Positions 1 to 8,566 of a stretch of 64,000 nucleotides of DNA are shown one piece after another. A program made the translations under genes and the position numbers. Numbering within the stretch: position 1 is the first letter of the stretch; each line of letters starts with the position of its first letter. The stretch is from an uncultured Eubacteriales bacterium (GTDB taxonomy: Bacteria; Bacillota; Clostridia; Oscillospirales; UBA644). Where the stretch lies: assembly GCA_959604355.1 (NCBI GenBank), contig CAUHAO010000007.1:1-64000 (forward strand), written 5' to 3'. The notes below the pieces were generated by a model. It was not told where the DNA came from and searched no databases. It saw nothing but the letters and a program-made list of their open reading frames with translations.

Positions 1-274
1 ATGTAAGCATCGGCATGGAGTCGGAAAGGCACTCGGTGCAGAAACCGGTACGTCCCCAGACACGGCAGCCTTTTGTCAGGTCGTTGCACATATGAGATGC
101 GGTAGCAGCACTGCCGCCGTTACCTGCGGTGAATATCGTCGCGCCTCTCTGTTTCGCGTCGATAAGAACTTCGGCAATATCTGCAAGCTTTGAAAAATCG
201 GTTTTGAGAAGTCTCGCAGCGCAATCTTCGGCATACGCTTTGAGATTTTTCTCGATGAGATCGTGATTGGACAT
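1..274 (-). CDS. SIS-domain phosphosugar isomerase, GmhA-like (3' end outside window)
   Basis: This is the N-terminal 91 residues of a sugar isomerase (SIS) domain protein; the rest lies beyond the left edge. A helical lead-in is followed by a Gly/Ser-rich phosphosugar-binding loop at about residues 49-62 (TAGNGGSAATASHM). That loop matches the D-sedoheptulose-7-phosphate isomerase (GmhA) and DiaA group better than GlmS or AgaS. SIS proteins bind the phosphate of sugar phosphates and often isomerise aldose to ketose. The ATG at 274 is preceded by GGAGG at a good distance, and the gene has its own promoter, so it is not simply read through from radC. GmhA, DiaA-like replication factor or another SIS member cannot be separated without the C-terminal half. 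Confidence 0.8.
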   Translation of the reverse strand, partial: MSNHDLIEKNLKAYAEDCAARLLKTDFSKLADIAEVLIDAKQRGATIFTAGNGGSAATASHMCNDLTKGCRVWGRTGFCTECLSDSMPMLT

Positions 275-316
275 TATGTATAAATCCTCCAATGGTAAAA
301 TTTCTTAATTATACAC

Positions 317-345
317 AGTATAACAAAATGCGCGGTTTTTGTCAA
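317..345 (-). promoter_or_regulatory. Sigma-A-type promoter for the SIS-domain gene
   Basis: On the minus strand TTGACA (345-340) is followed after exactly 17 nt by TATACT (322-317). This is close to perfect consensus and sits about 45 nt upstream of the ATG at 274. Confidence 0.75.
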
Positions 346-419
346 TGACAAAAGGCGAATGTATTTGTAAAATGTTTTCTAAATATATCTTTTTACGGAT
401 TTTTCTGCATGCAACGCAC

Positions 420-446
420 AAAAAACACCCTTGAAACAGGCGTTTT
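420..446 (-). terminator. Intrinsic terminator after radC
   Basis: In the minus-strand transcript AAAACGCC pairs with GGTGTTTT (one G-U pair) around a 9-nt loop, and a run of six U overlaps the end of the stem. It lies directly after the radC stop. Confidence 0.6.
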
Positions 447-452
447 GTGTTA

Positions 453-1256
453 TCAGTCGTAATCGTAATATTCAGGATATTCAGGTTCGTCAATTAGCAT
501 GTCGTCGTCGAATTGGCGCACGTCACGCTGCTTGAACACGAGATCCGTCGGTATATGTCCGAAAACGTCGCTTTCAAGCATCGACACATAATCCTCTTCC
601 GAGAATATCAGATGATCAAGGAAATTGACATCTACCGCTTCGAGCAATTTCTTCAGATTACGCGTTGTCACTATATCTGCGCGCGAAGGAAGTGCGTGTC
701 CGTTAGGATGGTTATGCGCAATAAGTACGCTCGACGCGTTCTGTTTGAGGGCGTATCCGACGATCTCCCGCTGAGGAACAGCCGACGCATTCACACTGCC
801 TTCAAACATTACCTTGCAGGAAATGAGCTCGTTTTTCGCATTCAGGCACAAAACCACGACCCTTTCCCTTGTTGCACTGACAAAGAACCGACGCATGTAA
901 GATGCAATCTGCGCTATGGAATTGAACTTGAACACATTGCGCTGCTTTTCTTTCAAATAATAGGAATACAGCTCTTTTATGAGACTGATAAGTATCGCGG
1001 AATTCTCTGTCACGCCGTCGATTTGTTTGAGATCGTCGATCTCCGCGTCCAAAACAGCCTGAAACGACCCTATCTCGTCGATCAAGTTATGCGCTATCGG
1101 ATTCGTATCACGCTGCGGAGTGCTGTAAAACAGCAGCATTTCAAGAACCTCATGCGGTGCAAACCCGTCAAGACCTTCGCTCAAATATCTTTCTTTCACT
1201 CTTTGTCGGTGACCTGCATGGCAGTTCGCGTTTTTCTTCTTTTTCTCGTTGTCCAT
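453..1256 (-). CDS. radC: RadC-family JAB/MPN-domain protein
   Basis: A 267-residue RadC (UPF0758) protein. The N-terminal third is a helix-hairpin-helix-like helical region, and the C-terminal half is a JAB/MPN metalloprotease-like domain. The zinc-binding JAMM signature is intact near residues 180-195: HNH, then seven residues, then Ser, two residues and Asp (HNHPNGHALPSRAD), with the expected Glu about 15 residues upstream. The family was named for DNA repair, but that role is not well supported and the substrate is unknown. A charged Asp/Glu/Tyr-rich tail ends the protein. It lies 12 nt after nrdR on the same strand, so it is probably the last gene of that operon. Confidence 0.9.
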   Translation of the reverse strand: MDNEKKKKNANCHAGHRQRVKERYLSEGLDGFAPHEVLEMLLFYSTPQRDTNPIAHNLIDEIGSFQAVLDAEIDDLKQIDGVTENSAILISLIKELYSYYLKEKQRNVFKFNSIAQIASYMRRFFVSATRERVVVLCLNAKNELISCKVMFEGSVNASAVPQREIVGYALKQNASSVLIAHNHPNGHALPSRADIVTTRNLKKLLEAVDVNFLDHLIFSEEDYVSMLESDVFGHIPTDLVFKQRDVRQFDDDMLIDEPEYPEYYDYD

Positions 1257-1268
1257 ACAAAGCCACCG

Positions 1269-1757
1269 TCAGCGGACTTTTCTGCCGCCGTCTTCCTCAT
1301 TGTTTTCTTTTCTGCATTTCATGATATTGTCAAGTTCCGCCTTAAAGGCGTCTATATCCTTGAAATCACGGTAAACGGATGCAAATCTGACATACGCGAC
1401 GTCATCTATAGCAAGCAGTTTTTTCATTGCGAGCTCGCCTATTTTTTCGGACGATATCTCGCGACATTGCTGGTTAAGTATCTCTTGCTCAATATCATTA
1501 ACGGTCTTTTCAAGCACGGTATACGGAACATCGCGCTTTACACAGGCGCGGCGGAAGCTTTCGAGGAGTTTTTCCCTGTCGAATTCCTGGCGTGTCTTGT
1601 TTCTCTTCACGACCATTAAAGGTGCGTGCTCAAGGTATTCGTAGGTCGTAAATCTTCTCGTACAGCCGAGACATTCACGACGGCGGCGAATCTTGTCATC
1701 CATTGGTCTGGAGTCAAGCACTTTGCTGTCAAAATAACCGCAATAGGGACATTTCAT
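1269..1757 (-). CDS. nrdR: Transcriptional repressor NrdR
   Basis: NrdR represses ribonucleotide reductase genes in response to ATP/dATP. Residues 1-35 form the zinc ribbon (KCPYC, then ECLGC) with the conserved SRP and RRR segments. Residues of about 47-136 form an ATP-cone. A start two codons further upstream (1763) is possible, but it sits only 3 nt from the GAGG. The ATG at 1757 is 9 nt from it and overlaps the stop of the upstream gene as ATGA, so it is preferred; this gives 162 residues. No nrd gene lies in the window, so its targets are elsewhere. Confidence 0.93.
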   Translation of the reverse strand: MKCPYCGYFDSKVLDSRPMDDKIRRRRECLGCTRRFTTYEYLEHAPLMVVKRNKTRQEFDREKLLESFRRACVKRDVPYTVLEKTVNDIEQEILNQQCREISSEKIGELAMKKLLAIDDVAYVRFASVYRDFKDIDAFKAELDNIMKCRKENNEEDGGRKVR

Positions 1758-2548
1758 AAACATTTTCCTCCTGTAACAGCCTTCAGCAGAGACAACGCAT
1801 GCGCGATCTCCCCGTCTGTTTTATAGCAATGTGAATAAACTTCCGTCATATAACAGCCGTCATATCCGTTGTTTTTCATTTCCGAGATGAACCCCGGAAT
1901 ATCGAACGACCCCGAGAACGGGAGCAGGCAAAAATCCTTCGCAGTAAAGTCCGAGATATGTACGAGGACGGTCTTGTCCGCAAGCCTTTTTGCAAAAGCC
2001 GTTATGTCAAGTCCTTCGGCGTTCGCCTGTTTGACATCAAACGTAAAACGAACCCTGTCGCCGAGGATGTCCGACAACGCAAGCAGAAAATCAAGTTTTC
2101 CCGAAAGATATTTGCGTACGTTTTCCTGCGCCAATACAACGCCGTATTTTTCGGCACGGTCGAAAAGTTTTGAATATACTTGTGCGTACCGCTCCACAGA
2201 GACATTATCTTCCGGATGAGCACCGTGAAAATTTACGACTTTTGCGCCGAGAGCACTGCAAGCCTCAAAATAACGTTCGTAATAATCTATCGCGTCGTCG
2301 CAAAGCTTTCCGTACCTCGAAAAAAACAAACGCGGTTCGGCAAACGACGTATACGGGTGAAGAGAATACACTTTCACTCCGCACCCGTCACATCTGTTCC
2401 GGAATTCGCGGATAAATCCGGGCGAAATTTCGGAATCCGTATTGACAAAAAACTCCATTACCCCCGCGCCGACAGAAGCCACGAGTTCGGGCGTATCTAT
2501 CGCCGCCAGGGGATACCAGCATCCGCCGGAAACACCGAAAACAGACAT
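1754..2548 (-). CDS. Sugar phosphate isomerase/epimerase-like TIM barrel protein
   Basis: A 264-residue member of the xylose isomerase-like TIM barrel (AP_endonuc_2) superfamily. Visible marks are an early Glu/Phe strand (VMEFFVN), a His-containing strand (VVNFHGAH), QENV, FDVKQAN and LVHISDF, where metal and substrate ligands usually sit, and a final Glu in YMTEVY. Such proteins are divalent-metal isomerases or epimerases of sugars, or sometimes inositol catabolic enzymes; the substrate here cannot be named. It lacks the motifs of endonuclease IV proper. The stop overlaps the nrdR start as ATGA, so the two are translationally coupled although their roles seem unrelated. Confidence 0.8.
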   Translation of the reverse strand: MSVFGVSGGCWYPLAAIDTPELVASVGAGVMEFFVNTDSEISPGFIREFRNRCDGCGVKVYSLHPYTSFAEPRLFFSRYGKLCDDAIDYYERYFEACSALGAKVVNFHGAHPEDNVSVERYAQVYSKLFDRAEKYGVVLAQENVRKYLSGKLDFLLALSDILGDRVRFTFDVKQANAEGLDITAFAKRLADKTVLVHISDFTAKDFCLLPFSGSFDIPGFISEMKNNGYDGCYMTEVYSHCYKTDGEIAHALSLLKAVTGGKCL

Positions 2549-2570
2549 TTTTTACGTGAAAAAACTCCGA

Positions 2571-2978
2571 TTACTTCCTTATATTTATCGCCATTATCCC
2601 GCCCGTTGCCGCAAACACGGCATCCATGACAAGGTGCATCACGGTCTCCGCCGAAAACAGCGATAGACCTCCGAATATCAGCCCCGCAACAGTCTGCACG
2701 GCAAAGAATATCAAGCCCGAAATAAGCCCGTTGATAAGCCCGCCGCTCCCTATACGAGCAACGGTCACAAATCCGCAGACCACCGCGGCAAGAGCCATGA
2801 CGGCATACGCGAACACTCCGACCGTACTGTCCGGTACAGCGTCAATGGTCATCACCAAAGCAGCAAGCAGTGACACCAGCGCTGCAGTGATAACCCCGGC
2901 GACAACGCCCACAATAAATTTTATCGCTTTGTTTCCCGCGTCAATGGCGGAAGATGTGTTGTGTTCGGAAAAATCCAT
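2571..2978 (-). CDS. TIGR04086-family membrane protein
   Basis: A 135-residue integral membrane protein with four predicted membrane segments, at about residues 20-45, 55-80, 83-105 and 110-130, rich in Ala, Val and Gly. Length, topology and position next to yajC match the TIGR04086 (YrzE-like) proteins of Clostridia. No function is known for the family. It is 62 nt downstream of yajC and 22 nt upstream of the TIM-barrel gene, so it is probably in the same transcription unit. Confidence 0.72.
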   Translation of the reverse strand: MDFSEHNTSSAIDAGNKAIKFIVGVVAGVITAALVSLLAALVMTIDAVPDSTVGVFAYAVMALAAVVCGFVTVARIGSGGLINGLISGLIFFAVQTVAGLIFGGLSLFSAETVMHLVMDAVFAATGGIMAINIRK

Positions 2979-3040
2979 TTGACCATACCCTTTCGATTTT
3001 GTATTTACACAAAAATCTTATGAGTATGGTCATGCTTTTA

Positions 3041-3400
3041 TTACTGATTGTCCGAAACAGTGTCCTTTGTCTGGACTGCCCATTTCTTGACTGTTATTCT
3101 GTTTTTATTCGCACCGGTCTCGATTATGAATTCATCGTCCTTGACCTGGCAGACTGTACCGGTTATACCGCCGATAGTCGTTATAGTGTCGCCCATACCT
3201 ATGCTTTCACGCATTGCTTTAGCTTCTTTTTCCTGTTTTTTCTGGGGTCTGATAAGGAAGAACCAGAAAGCGACAAGAATAAGTATGAGGGGCAGGAATG
3301 TGGTCGCTGCGCTCAGAAACTGCTGCAAAGGCGTAACCTCCGCGGTTGCTGCTTCGGTAGCTCCTTGTGCAACTGCTGTGTCAAGAAAATTCATAATCAT
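3041..3400 (-). CDS. yajC: Preprotein translocase subunit YajC
   Basis: A 119-residue YajC. One membrane helix lies at about residues 34-52, followed at once by the family motif FFLIRPQKKQEKE, then a small cytoplasmic beta domain with MGDTITTIGGITGTV. YajC associates with SecDF and the SecYEG channel and is not essential. The N-terminal 33 residues are somewhat longer than usual and rich in Ala and Thr. A GGAG 9 nt before the ATG supports this start. secD and secF are not in the window. Confidence 0.93.
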   Translation of the reverse strand: MIMNFLDTAVAQGATEAATAEVTPLQQFLSAATTFLPLILILVAFWFFLIRPQKKQEKEAKAMRESIGMGDTITTIGGITGTVCQVKDDEFIIETGANKNRITVKKWAVQTKDTVSDNQ

Positions 3401-3511
3401 TGATGATAGCTCCTTAAAAGTTAAAAGTTATTTATTCTTATTCAGTATACCGTATTTATCCGAAAAAATATCGTATATTTTGTAAACAATATGTATTTTT
3501 TTCAAAATAAA

Positions 3512-4213
3512 CTATTTTTTCAGGAGTTTTCGCACTACATAGCCCGCTATCATGAGTCCCGCGACGGACGGAACCCAGGCGACGGATGAAGGAGAACGTT
3601 TGGGGCCTTTCTGCTCCGCTTCGCCTTCCGGAGTCAGGGCTTCCTCGTCGCTGAACGCTACGGGAACATCCTTTATTCCGCGGTCTCTGAGTTGTTTTCT
3701 CATAACGCGGGCCAACGGACATACAGACGTTTTCGAAATATCGACTATGCGTATTTTTTCGGGGTTGAGTTTATTTCCGAACCCCATGCTGCTGATAACG
3801 GGGATATTCCTTTTTTTCGCCTCGCAGACCAAGTCCGTTTTCGCCGTCACGGTGTCTACGGCGTCAACAATAAAATCGTAGTCGCGACAGAATAACCCTT
3901 CCCTGTTCTCGGGAAGATAAAACATATCGAGCGCAAGCACGTTGCAATCGGGATTTATCGCTTCTATGCGTTCTTTCCATGCCGCAGTTTTCGACATTCC
4001 TATCGTCTGTGTCGTCGCTATTAACTGACGGTTTATGTTTGTAATATCGACAACATCCTTATCCACAATAACAAGGTTTCCTACCCCGCTGCGTGCAAGA
4101 GCTTCCACGGCATATCCGCCGACTCCGCCGAGTCCTATTACGGCTACGGTCTTATTTTTCAGGATATCGATCTCCGGCAGCGCCATCCGTATTCGTTCAA
4201 ATCTGTCGGGCAT
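3512..4213 (-). CDS. tcdA: tRNA threonylcarbamoyladenosine dehydratase (ThiF/E1-like)
   Basis: A 233-residue E1-like enzyme that cyclises t6A37 of tRNA to ct6A using ATP. It has the Rossmann ATP site VIGLGGVGGYAVEALARSG near residue 26, the adenylate contacts TNINRQL, DAVDTVTAK in mid-protein, and the TcdA-type ending (KRSPSSVAWVPSVAG) with a short hydrophobic C-terminal helix. Cys residues in the mid and late part fit the family. A TTG two codons upstream is open, but the ATG at 4213 has GGAG 7 nt away and is chosen. HesA/MoeB-like proteins are related, but the ending points to TcdA. Confidence 0.88.
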   Translation of the reverse strand: MPDRFERIRMALPEIDILKNKTVAVIGLGGVGGYAVEALARSGVGNLVIVDKDVVDITNINRQLIATTQTIGMSKTAAWKERIEAINPDCNVLALDMFYLPENREGLFCRDYDFIVDAVDTVTAKTDLVCEAKKRNIPVISSMGFGNKLNPEKIRIVDISKTSVCPLARVMRKQLRDRGIKDVPVAFSDEEALTPEGEAEQKGPKRSPSSVAWVPSVAGLMIAGYVVRKLLKK

Positions 4214-4335
4214 ACGCAAACTCCGTTTTTCATGCTTTGTTGAAACACATTATACCACATAATATTTATAAATTCAAGCCCCGAGAAGCAATGAAACAAA
4301 AATTTTAATTTATTCTAAATAAAAATGGTACTTTA

Positions 4336-4364
4336 TTGACTGTCACAAGAAGTTATGCTATAAT
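4336..4364 (+). promoter_or_regulatory. Sigma-A-type promoter for the XRE-cupin/acyl-CoA synthetase unit
   Basis: TTGACT (4336-4341) and a perfect TATAAT (4359-4364) are separated by 17 nt. Transcription would start near 4371, about 30 nt before the regulator gene. Confidence 0.8.
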
Positions 4365-4391
4365 GAGATTTAATATTAAAGAGAGGAACCT

Positions 4392-4424
4392 ATGGAATTA
4401 TGCAGAAAGAAATTTATCCTATAG
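4392..4424 (+). other. Possible 10-codon upstream ORF overlapping the regulator start
   Basis: ATG at 4392 is 5 nt after AGAGG and opens a frame of ten codons ending in TAG at 4422-4424. It is out of frame with, and overlaps, the ATG at 4400, which lies 13 nt from the same ribosome site. Either the ribosome uses the farther ATG, or this mini-ORF competes with or couples to it. There is no conservation evidence. Confidence 0.25.
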
Positions 4425-4981
4425 CACAGATAGCAGAGCGAATACGCGGCCTGCGTATGATACTTGACATATCGCAGGAAGAAATGGCTAAAGTCTGTGA
4501 TACTACCGTTGAAGATTACGCGGCACATGAAAACGGAGAGATTGATTTCTCATTTACCTTTCTTTATAAATGCGCTAAGCGCTTCGGAGTAGATATTACT
4601 GAAATAATAACGGGCGACAAACCCACCCTTTCGTTCTACACTCTTACCCGCAAGGGAGAAGGTTTACCTATAAAACGCAGAAAGGGTTTTGAATATCAGC
4701 ATCTGGCATACTTGCTCAAGGACAAGACGAGCGAACCTTTTCTTGTCACGGCTAAATACGATAAAGATGCCGAAAACAAACCCGTCGAACTTTCATTCCA
4801 CGAAGGACATGAGTTTGACTACATTCTTTCGGGCTCACTCAAAGTACGCCTGGAAGACCATGAGGAGATACTCAACGAAGGCGATTGCATTTATTATGAC
4901 AGCGGCCACGGTCATGGAATGATTGCCATAGGCGGTGAGGACTGTAAATTTCTTGCGGTAGTCCTCGAAAAAAGAAATTAA
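4400..4981 (+). CDS. XRE-family transcriptional regulator with C-terminal cupin
   Basis: A 193-residue regulator. Residues 8-65 are an XRE/HTH_3 DNA-binding domain (IRGLRMILDISQEEMAKV), and residues of about 115-190 are a small cupin barrel (HEFDYILSGSLKV, then GDCIYYDSGHGHGM) that would bind a small ligand. This architecture is common in Firmicutes directly in front of AMP-binding acyl-CoA synthetases, as here, so it probably senses an acid or CoA ester and controls the next gene and itself. The last 40 nt of the gene are repeated just downstream in the gap before the synthetase gene. Confidence 0.88.
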   Translation: MQKEIYPIAQIAERIRGLRMILDISQEEMAKVCDTTVEDYAAHENGEIDFSFTFLYKCAKRFGVDITEIITGDKPTLSFYTLTRKGEGLPIKRRKGFEYQHLAYLLKDKTSEPFLVTAKYDKDAENKPVELSFHEGHEFDYILSGSLKVRLEDHEEILNEGDCIYYDSGHGHGMIAIGGEDCKFLAVVLEKRN

Positions 4982-5021
4982 CGCGGTGGGGACTGCAAAT
5001 TTTTGCGGTAGTCCTCGAAAA
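4932..5021 (+). repeat. Imperfect tandem duplication of the regulator's 3' end, second copy forms a hairpin
   Basis: The segment 4932-4971, inside the regulator gene, recurs as 4983-5021 in the intergenic gap with two substitutions and one deletion (period 51). In the second copy GGGGACT pairs with AGTCCTC (one G-U pair), and the changed bases create an inner stem GCAAA/TTTGC that is absent in the first copy. The gap therefore carries a hairpin about 25 nt before the synthetase start. Confidence 0.8.
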
Positions 5022-5048
5022 GTACAGAAACAGGACAGAAAGAGATTT

Positions 5049-6710
5049 ATGTTATACAATAATTTTATTAATGAAGGATTCGATGCTGACGGACATCTCG
5101 TCAGTTTTGAAAAGAAACCCGGCACGAATTTCAATTTCGGTTTTGACGTTGTTGATGCTCTCGGAGAGGAACATCCCGACAAAACAGCGATGCTGTGGGT
5201 ATCGGACCACGGTGACGAACGTCGTTTCACCTTTGCCGATATGAAAAAATATTCCGCCAAAACAGCTAATTTCCTTAAAGCACTCGGTATCCGCAAAGGA
5301 GACCGCGTGATGCTGGTACTGAAAAGACGCTATCAGTTCTGGTTTTCGATCGTCGCGCTGCATAAGCTCGGCGCAATAGCGATACCGGCAACGAACCTGC
5401 TGACAAAGAAAGACTACATATACCGTTTTGACGCGGCGGGCGTAAAGGCGATACTCTGCGCAAGCGACGACTTCATTCTCGATCAGGTGGACGCCGCGGC
5501 ACCGCAATGCAAATCTCTTGAATACAAGATCTGTATCGACGCAAAGCGCGACGGCTGGATCGACTTAAACAAAGGTATTGAAGACGCATCCGAAGCATTT
5601 CCCCGCCCTGTCGGAGACGAGGCAACTGTCGAAACAGACCCGATGCTGATGTATTTCACAAGCGGCACGTCGGGATATCCGAAAATTGCCGCACACGACT
5701 TCACCTACCCGCTCGGTCATATCGTGACTGCGCGATATTGGCACAATGTAGACCCGGACGGGCTTCACTTCACCGTCGCAGACACGGGCTGGGGCAAAGC
5801 GGTATGGGGCAAGCTTTACGGACAATGGCTCTGTGAAGCGGGCGTATTCACATACGACTTCGATAAATTCGACGGCAAAGAGATCCTGCATATGATAGAA
5901 AAATACGGGATCACGACTTTCTGCGCGCCGCCTACGATATACAGATTCTGCATCAAAGAGGATCTTTCAAAGTTCGACCTTTCATCGCTCAAATACGCGA
6001 CTACTGCCGGTGAAGCGGTCAACCCTGAAGTTTTCAACAAATTCAAACAAATGACAGGCCTTTCGCTCATGGAAGGTTTCGGACAGACTGAAACTGCTCT
6101 CACTGTCGCAAATCTCGTGGGCATGACACCGAAACCGGGTTCTATGGGCAAGCCTACTCCCCAATATGACATCTCGATAGTTGACGATCACGGAGATCCC
6201 GTAAAAACGGGCGCTGTCGGCGAAATATGCCTGAAGACCGATAAAGGCAGACCTTTGGGAATGTTTATCGGCTATTACCGCGACCAGGAAAAAACCGATG
6301 CCGCATGGCACGACGGTCTTTATCACACGGGCGACATGGCATGGATGGACGAGGACGGATATATCTGGTATGTCGGCCGTACCGACGACCTCATCAAGAG
6401 CTCCGGATACCGTATAGGGCCCTTCGAAATTGAGAGCGTGCTTATGGAGCATCCTGCCGTAATGGAGTGCGCCGTCACCGCGGTTCCGGACCCTGTCAGA
6501 GGACAGGCCGTCAAAGCGACGATCGTACTTTCAAAAGGTTATGAACCGTCTGATGATCTCATCAAAGAGTTACAGGTGCACGTCAAGAAAATGACTGCTC
6601 CGTACAAATATCCCCGCGTTGTCGAATTCGTAAGCGAACTGCCGAAGACGATAAGCGGTAAAATCCGCCGCGTTGAAATACGCAACAAAGAAAACGAAAA
6701 TAAGAAATAA
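5049..6710 (+). CDS. AMP-dependent acyl-CoA synthetase (medium-chain acyl-CoA ligase-like)
   Basis: A 553-residue member of the adenylate-forming (ANL) family that activates a carboxylic acid with ATP and CoA. Motifs in order are the P-loop YFTSGTSGYPK near residue 205, GEAVNPEVF, FGQTETALT, YHTGDMAWMDEDGYIWYVGRTDD, the hinge region SSGYRIGPFEIE, and the catalytic Lys in KTISGKIRR near the C-terminus. The GWGKAVWGKLYGQW segment is typical of the medium-chain/ACSM-like branch. An open frame continues back to a GTG at 4986, but that part is the duplicated 3' end of the regulator gene, so the ATG at 5049 is the start. The natural acid is unknown; short or branched chains are plausible. Confidence 0.88.
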   Translation: MLYNNFINEGFDADGHLVSFEKKPGTNFNFGFDVVDALGEEHPDKTAMLWVSDHGDERRFTFADMKKYSAKTANFLKALGIRKGDRVMLVLKRRYQFWFSIVALHKLGAIAIPATNLLTKKDYIYRFDAAGVKAILCASDDFILDQVDAAAPQCKSLEYKICIDAKRDGWIDLNKGIEDASEAFPRPVGDEATVETDPMLMYFTSGTSGYPKIAAHDFTYPLGHIVTARYWHNVDPDGLHFTVADTGWGKAVWGKLYGQWLCEAGVFTYDFDKFDGKEILHMIEKYGITTFCAPPTIYRFCIKEDLSKFDLSSLKYATTAGEAVNPEVFNKFKQMTGLSLMEGFGQTETALTVANLVGMTPKPGSMGKPTPQYDISIVDDHGDPVKTGAVGEICLKTDKGRPLGMFIGYYRDQEKTDAAWHDGLYHTGDMAWMDEDGYIWYVGRTDDLIKSSGYRIGPFEIESVLMEHPAVMECAVTAVPDPVRGQAVKATIVLSKGYEPSDDLIKELQVHVKKMTAPYKYPRVVEFVSELPKTISGKIRRVEIRNKENENKK

Positions 6711-6742
6711 TACATCCGATTCAGGAAAGGAACGTATATATT

Positions 6743-8563
6743 TTGGTTAGGAACGATTTAAGAAATATCGCGATCATCGCGCACGTTGACCACGGCAAGA
6801 CAACACTTGTCAATGAACTTCTCAAGCAGGGCGGCATTTTCCGCGACAATCAGGTGGTTCAGGACCGTGTCATGGACTCCAACGACCTCGAGCGTGAACG
6901 CGGAATCACAATACTTGCAAAGAACACCGCAGTCACTTACGGCAACACGAAAATAAATATCGTCGACACCCCCGGACATGCAGATTTCGGCGGTGAAGTC
7001 GAGCGTATACTCAAAATGGTCAACGGCGTTCTTCTGCTCGTCGATGCATTCGAGGGTCCTATGCCTCAGACACGTTTCGTGCTCCAGAAAGCTCTTGAAC
7101 TCGGACACAAGGTCATCATCGTCGTAAACAAGATCGACCGTCCCGACGCACGCCCTCATGAAGTGGTTGACGAAGTTCTCGAGCTTCTGCTCGACCTCGA
7201 CGCTACGGAGGAGCAGATCGAAAGCCCTGTTATTTTCGCTTCCGCACGTGCAGGCACTGCATCACTTTCGCCCGACGAGGCGGGCAGCGACCTTAAGCCC
7301 CTTTTCGACCTCATTGTCAACTACTTTGACGGTCCCGAAGGTGACGAAACAGCGCCGCTTCAAATGCTCGTTTCATCTATCGACTACAACGATTATGTCG
7401 GCCGTATAGCTATCGGACGTATCGAACGCGGTGTAATGAAGCAGGGGCAGGACATAGTTCTTACGGATTACCATAAGACACGTCCCAACACAAAAGCGAA
7501 AGCAGTTACAATGTATAAATATGACGGTCTCGGCAAAGCTCAGGTCACAGAAGCGACCGTAGGCGATATAATCGCCGTTTCCGGCATTGAAAACGTAACC
7601 ATCGGAGACACGATCTGCGCCGTTGACACTCCCGAACCGCTGCCGTTCGTCAAGATTTCCGACCCCACGATGGAAATGACGTTCCTTGTCAATGACAGTC
7701 CATTCGCAGGCCGTGAAGGTAAATTCGTCACATCGAGAAACCTCCGCGAAAGACTTTTCAGAGAACTGCTCAAAGACGTCTCTCTTCGTGTCGAAGAAAC
7801 AGACACGACTGAGGCCTTCAGAGTTTGCGGCAGAGGCGAAATGCATTTATCTATACTCATTGAAACAATGCGCCGTGAAGGATATGAATTCCAGGTAAGC
7901 ACGCCTAAAGTCCTTTATAAAGAAATAGACGGCAAAAAGTGCGAGCCCATGGAACGAGTAATAATGGATATCCCGAGCGAAGCCGTAGGTTCTATAATGG
8001 AAGAAATGGGCAGACGTAAAGGTGAGCTCGTGCAGATGCACAACGTAGGAACCCGGGTACGTCTCGAATTCATCATTCCTTCCAGAGGTCTTTTCGGCTA
8101 TCGTTCCCAGTTCCTTACCGACACGCGAGGAGAAGGTATCATTAACTCCATTTTCGACAGCTATGCCCCCTATAAGGGCGACATTGCGCGCCGCACAACA
8201 GGCTCTCTTATCGCGTCCGAAACGGGTGAAACAACCACCTACGGTATATTCAACGTCCAGGATCTCGGCACGATGTTCATTGACCCTGCAATAGATGTTT
8301 ACGAAGGTATGCTCGTGGGTGAATCCTCCAAATCTGACGATATTACCGTAAATGTTTGCAAGAAAAAGCACATGACGGCCATCCGTTCCTCAGGCCACGA
8401 CGATGCGCTTCGTCTCGTTCCCCCTCTGAAAATGAGCCTTGAACAGGCGCTCGAATATGTCGCAGACGACGAACTTGTCGAAGTCACACCCAAGAGCATG
8501 CGTCTGCGCAAGAGAATCCTCGACCACAGCCTGCGTATGAAGGCGACGATGAAGAAAAAATAA
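6743..8563 (+). CDS. typA: Translational GTPase TypA/BipA
   Basis: A 606-residue ribosome-associated GTPase of full family length. The G domain has AHVDHGKTTL at about residues 11-20, the switch region RGITI, DTPGHADFGGEVER (G3) and NKID (G4). It is followed by domain 2, EF-G-like domains III and V, and the BipA-specific C-terminal domain with a basic tail. BipA helps 50S subunit assembly and stress or cold adaptation. The start codon is TTG at 6743, with AAAGGA about 12 nt upstream, so initiation may be modest. It is followed after 3 nt by pth. Confidence 0.95.
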   Translation: MVRNDLRNIAIIAHVDHGKTTLVNELLKQGGIFRDNQVVQDRVMDSNDLERERGITILAKNTAVTYGNTKINIVDTPGHADFGGEVERILKMVNGVLLLVDAFEGPMPQTRFVLQKALELGHKVIIVVNKIDRPDARPHEVVDEVLELLLDLDATEEQIESPVIFASARAGTASLSPDEAGSDLKPLFDLIVNYFDGPEGDETAPLQMLVSSIDYNDYVGRIAIGRIERGVMKQGQDIVLTDYHKTRPNTKAKAVTMYKYDGLGKAQVTEATVGDIIAVSGIENVTIGDTICAVDTPEPLPFVKISDPTMEMTFLVNDSPFAGREGKFVTSRNLRERLFRELLKDVSLRVEETDTTEAFRVCGRGEMHLSILIETMRREGYEFQVSTPKVLYKEIDGKKCEPMERVIMDIPSEAVGSIMEEMGRRKGELVQMHNVGTRVRLEFIIPSRGLFGYRSQFLTDTRGEGIINSIFDSYAPYKGDIARRTTGSLIASETGETTTYGIFNVQDLGTMFIDPAIDVYEGMLVGESSKSDDITVNVCKKKHMTAIRSSGHDDALRLVPPLKMSLEQALEYVADDELVEVTPKSMRLRKRILDHSLRMKATMKKK

Positions 8564-8566
8564 GAT

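Noticed and set aside
513..1619. 368-codon plus-strand open frame opposite radC and nrdR
   Set aside because: It is the antisense shadow of two well-recognised genes; it has no ribosome site and no recognisable protein.
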